From Bacteroidales bacterium (lineage in GTDB: Bacteria > Bacteroidota > Bacteroidia > Bacteroidales > UBA932), in NCBI GenBank assembly GCA_017415715.1, contig JAFQFD010000054.1:1-50707 (forward strand): a stretch of 50,707 nt of DNA, written 5' to 3'. Both the position numbers and the translations under genes were made by a program. This document shows positions 48,745 through 50,707 of this stretch, piece after piece. Below the pieces are notes generated by a model. That model was not told the DNA's origin, made no database searches, and saw only the letters and a program-made list of their open reading frames with translations. Each line of letters starts with the position of its first letter. The first letter of the stretch is position 1.

Positions 48745-50088
48745 CTACACAAATTTGAAGAACCTGCGCCATCTTATATTTTTCGGGAACTTCTTGTTCC
48801 CATCGATTGAGAGCCAGATCAATGCGGGTTTTCCGACTATGTGATCTTCAGGTACAAATCCCCAATATCTTGAGTCAAGCGAGTTGTGCCTGTTGTCTCC
48901 CATCATGAAGTAGTAATCCTGTGCAAAAGTATAGCTTTGAGCTTTCTCTCCGTTGATGAAGATCTCGCCGGCCTTGACTTCGAGATCATTTCCCTCATAT
49001 GCTGTGATTATCCTCTCGTAAAGCGGAAGGTTTTCCAGCGTGAGTTCCACCGTTGCTCCCTTTGCAGGGATCCAGAGCGGACCGAAATTGTCTCTTGTCC
49101 ATTTGTAGTCCGGTGAGAACGGGAAGATGGTAAGCCACGAGTCCGGATAATCGGCCGGGTACACATCTATGTTCTGGGTCACGGATACTACGTTCGGCAG
49201 CTTCTTCACGGACTCCAGCATTTCTGCTGTCAGAGGCATGTACGGGTATCCCGGCAATGCCTGTGTGAATCCGAGCTCTCTCACATTTATTCCGAGGTCA
49301 TCAAGTACTACCTGATTGATCCTCTGACCATTGGTAACCACTTTGTAAGTGTTCTGAACTCCCGGCCATACCTCCTGAGCTGTTCCGTTGACATAAACCT
49401 GTCCATTTACAATCTCGAGAGAATCTCCTGCCACAGCAACGCATCTCTTGACGTAATGGTCCTTCTTGTCAGACGGTCTGACCTTGACAGGGCCGTAAGC
49501 CTTTACAATCTCGTCCCTACCCATGGTCCTGCACAACATGTAGTAGTCATCTGCGGGAGCCTTGGTCAGCACTGTGTCGCCGTGTGGGAATCCGAATACC
49601 ACATAGTCGCCTGTCTCCACCTCACCGAAGCCCTTGAGCCTCCTGTAGTCATTCTGGATCAGTGTCGAATAAGACTCCTTTCCTCCTATGACATTATGAG
49701 TGAACGGAATTGTAAGTGGCGTCTGCGGCAGTTTTGGTCCATATGCGAGTTTGCTTACAAACAGGTGGTCACCTGTGTAAAGCGAACTCTCCATCGATGA
49801 GGAAGGTATCTTGAAAGCCTGGAAAAAGAAAGTATTGATGAATGTAACCACAACGACTGCGAAGATGATGGCATCGAGCCAGTCAAGCAGTGCGTTGCGC
49901 TTTTCTCCTTCCTTGTATTCCTTCTTCCAGAACAGCCACTTCACCTTGCGGGTTATGTGGTGGTCAAAGATTGGAATCAGTCCGAAGAGCCACCAATAGT
50001 TTCCGAGCCAGATTACCCACAAGACATATAGGAGAGACCAAAAACCGAATCTCACCCACTTATTGTGGCAGATATCCTTCAAGCTCAT
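48745..50088 (-). CDS. lepB: Signal peptidase I, long Bacteroidota form
   Basis: Cleaves signal peptides at the outer face of the inner membrane. The ATG at 50088 gives 447 residues; a TTG two codons upstream is less likely. Two N-terminal hydrophobic regions (about 13-40 and 72-90) precede the catalytic domain. Counting from the TTG, the nucleophile is Ser100 (I-P-S-S-S-M) and the general base Lys216 (Y-V-K-R-C-V-A). Box E reads G-D-N-R-H-N-S-L-D-S-R-Y-W-G. An insertion of about 120 residues between boxes D and E makes it much longer than E. coli LepB, as is usual for the phylum. It starts 9 bp after rplT. Confidence 0.96.
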   Translation of the reverse strand: MSLKDICHNKWVRFGFWSLLYVLWVIWLGNYWWLFGLIPIFDHHITRKVKWLFWKKEYKEGEKRNALLDWLDAIIFAVVVVTFINTFFFQAFKIPSSSMESSLYTGDHLFVSKLAYGPKLPQTPLTIPFTHNVIGGKESYSTLIQNDYRRLKGFGEVETGDYVVFGFPHGDTVLTKAPADDYYMLCRTMGRDEIVKAYGPVKVRPSDKKDHYVKRCVAVAGDSLEIVNGQVYVNGTAQEVWPGVQNTYKVVTNGQRINQVVLDDLGINVRELGFTQALPGYPYMPLTAEMLESVKKLPNVVSVTQNIDVYPADYPDSWLTIFPFSPDYKWTRDNFGPLWIPAKGATVELTLENLPLYERIITAYEGNDLEVKAGEIFINGEKAQSYTFAQDYYFMMGDNRHNSLDSRYWGFVPEDHIVGKPALIWLSIDGNKKFPKNIRWRRFFKFV

Positions 50089-50097
50089 CAGCAATTA

Positions 50098-50442
50098 CTA
50101 TTTTACAGAATTGATGATAGCCTCAAATGCCTGAGGATTGTTCATAGCAAGGTCTGCAAGCACCTTACGGTTCAAACCGATGTTCTGCTTTGCGATACGA
50201 CCCATAAACTGAGAATAAGTCATACCGTACTGACGTGCGGCTGCGTTGATTCTCTGGATCCAAAGTGCGCGGAATGAGCGCTTCTTGTTCTTACGATCAC
50301 GGTAAGCATAAGTGAGACCCTTCTCATAGGTGTTCTTTGCTACCGTCCAAACATTCTTTCTTGAAAGAAAATAACCGCGGGTCTTCTTAAGAATCTTTTT
50401 GCGGCGTGCCCTTGAGGCAACTGAATTTACCGATCTTGGCAT
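50098..50442 (-). CDS. rplT: 50S ribosomal protein L20 (bL20)
   Basis: 114 residues starting [16 protein letters not shown], with G-Y-F-L-S-R-K-N-V and the [22 protein letters not shown] signature. Binds 23S rRNA and is needed early in 50S assembly. It follows rpmI in the usual infC-rpmI-rplT order, with a 91-bp gap. Confidence 0.98.
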   Translation of the reverse strand: MPRSVNSVASRARRKKILKKTRGYFLSRKNVWTVAKNTYEKGLTYAYRDRKNKKRSFRALWIQRINAAARQYGMTYSQFMGRIAKQNIGLNRKVLADLAMNNPQAFEAIINSVK

Positions 50443-50533
50443 AAATTTAACTGTTTTATGGAGGCAGTGTCCTTCATCGGAGCTTTTCGACTGCGTTCCA
50501 AGTTTGACTTAAAATACTTTGTGTAATTTAAAA

Positions 50534-50707
50534 TTACATACCCAATAAAGCTTTGACTCTCTTCTCGTCTACATTAGCAACGAGTGCAATGTGAGTCAAA
50601 TTTCTCTTCTGCTTCTTGGTCTTCTTTGTGAGAATGTGGCTCTTGTAAGCATGCTTTCTCTTAACTTTTCCCGTTCCGGTAAGCGTGAAACGCTTTTTTG
50701 AACCGGA
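50534..50707 (-). CDS. rpmI: 50S ribosomal protein L35 (bL35), partial (5' end outside window)
   Basis: 57 codons to the stop, beginning in the middle of S-G-S-K-K-R-F and containing [17 protein letters not shown]. Only about 7-8 N-terminal residues are beyond the right edge, judging by the usual length of about 65. Upstream of rplT as in most bacteria. Confidence 0.95.
   Translation of the reverse strand, partial: SGSKKRFTLTGTGKVKRKHAYKSHILTKKTKKQKRNLTHIALVANVDEKRVKALLGM

Noticed and set aside
48745-50094. TTG start two codons upstream for lepB
   Set aside because: An ATG at 50088 gives the same protein minus two residues and is the more usual start.

Overview
The window is a chromosomal segment of a member of the Bacteroidota, almost certainly order Bacteroidales. 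The evidence is the DUF4295 protein next to bL28 and bL33, the FimA/Mfa-type fimbrial locus, an HU-CCDC81 protein, DUF3575, DUF4296, DUF4922 and DUF6515 proteins, a very long signal peptidase I, and repeated matches to the Bacteroidota promoter pattern TTTG-N19-TAnnTTTG. Genus cannot be fixed from sequence alone. I see no transposase, phage gene, integrase, rRNA or CRISPR array. Two tRNAs (Asn-GTT, Leu-CAG) are present.

Layout. 1-4.8 kb: a partial lipoprotein, an S41 processing protease, a small lipoprotein, a PagL-like lipid A deacylase, and gene-poor DNA holding dispersed repeats, palindromes and a candidate small RNA. 4.8-7.8 kb: prfB (without the usual programmed frameshift), divergent from an aldo/keto reductase-murI pair. 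7.8-16.7 kb (minus): a probable operon for peptidoglycan scavenging and surface functions (glycosyltransferase, DUF4922-SpoIID fusion, AmpG permease, serpin, NamZ muramidase, DUF6515 protein). 16.7-18.9 kb (minus): HU-CCDC81 protein, acyl-ACP thioesterase, Nudix hydrolase. 19.0 kb: tRNA-Asn with promoter and terminator. 19.3-22.2 kb: a fused FAD/Fe-S oxidoreductase. 22.3-25.2 kb (plus): MoxR AAA+ ATPase, VWA protein and an unknown third protein, preceded by a large palindrome.

25.2-33.4 kb is the most unusual region. A LytS/LytTR two-component pair diverges from a five-gene operon: a lipoprotein with six Ig-like repeats and a Cthe_2159-type beta-helix, a DUF2490 barrel, a small repeat protein, a VTC-type (polyphosphate polymerase-like) enzyme, and a DUF4956 membrane protein. 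A tandem 22-bp direct repeat carrying two LytTR-like half sites lies between the two transcription units. I propose a regulated system that makes or presents a surface polymer; its function is undetermined.

33.4-40.3 kb: a 2-hydroxyacid dehydrogenase, tRNA-Leu, and a fimbrial operon (HELAH metallopeptidase-like lipoprotein, DUF3575, OmpA-like/TPR lipoprotein, fimbrillin, Mfa2/FimB anchor). 40.4-48.0 kb: a seven-gene housekeeping operon, ftsY-pheT-DUF4296-amidohydrolase-radical SAM-dtd-deoC, with its own promoter and terminator. 48.0-50.7 kb: rpmB-rpmG-DUF4295, then lepB, rplT and partial rpmI.
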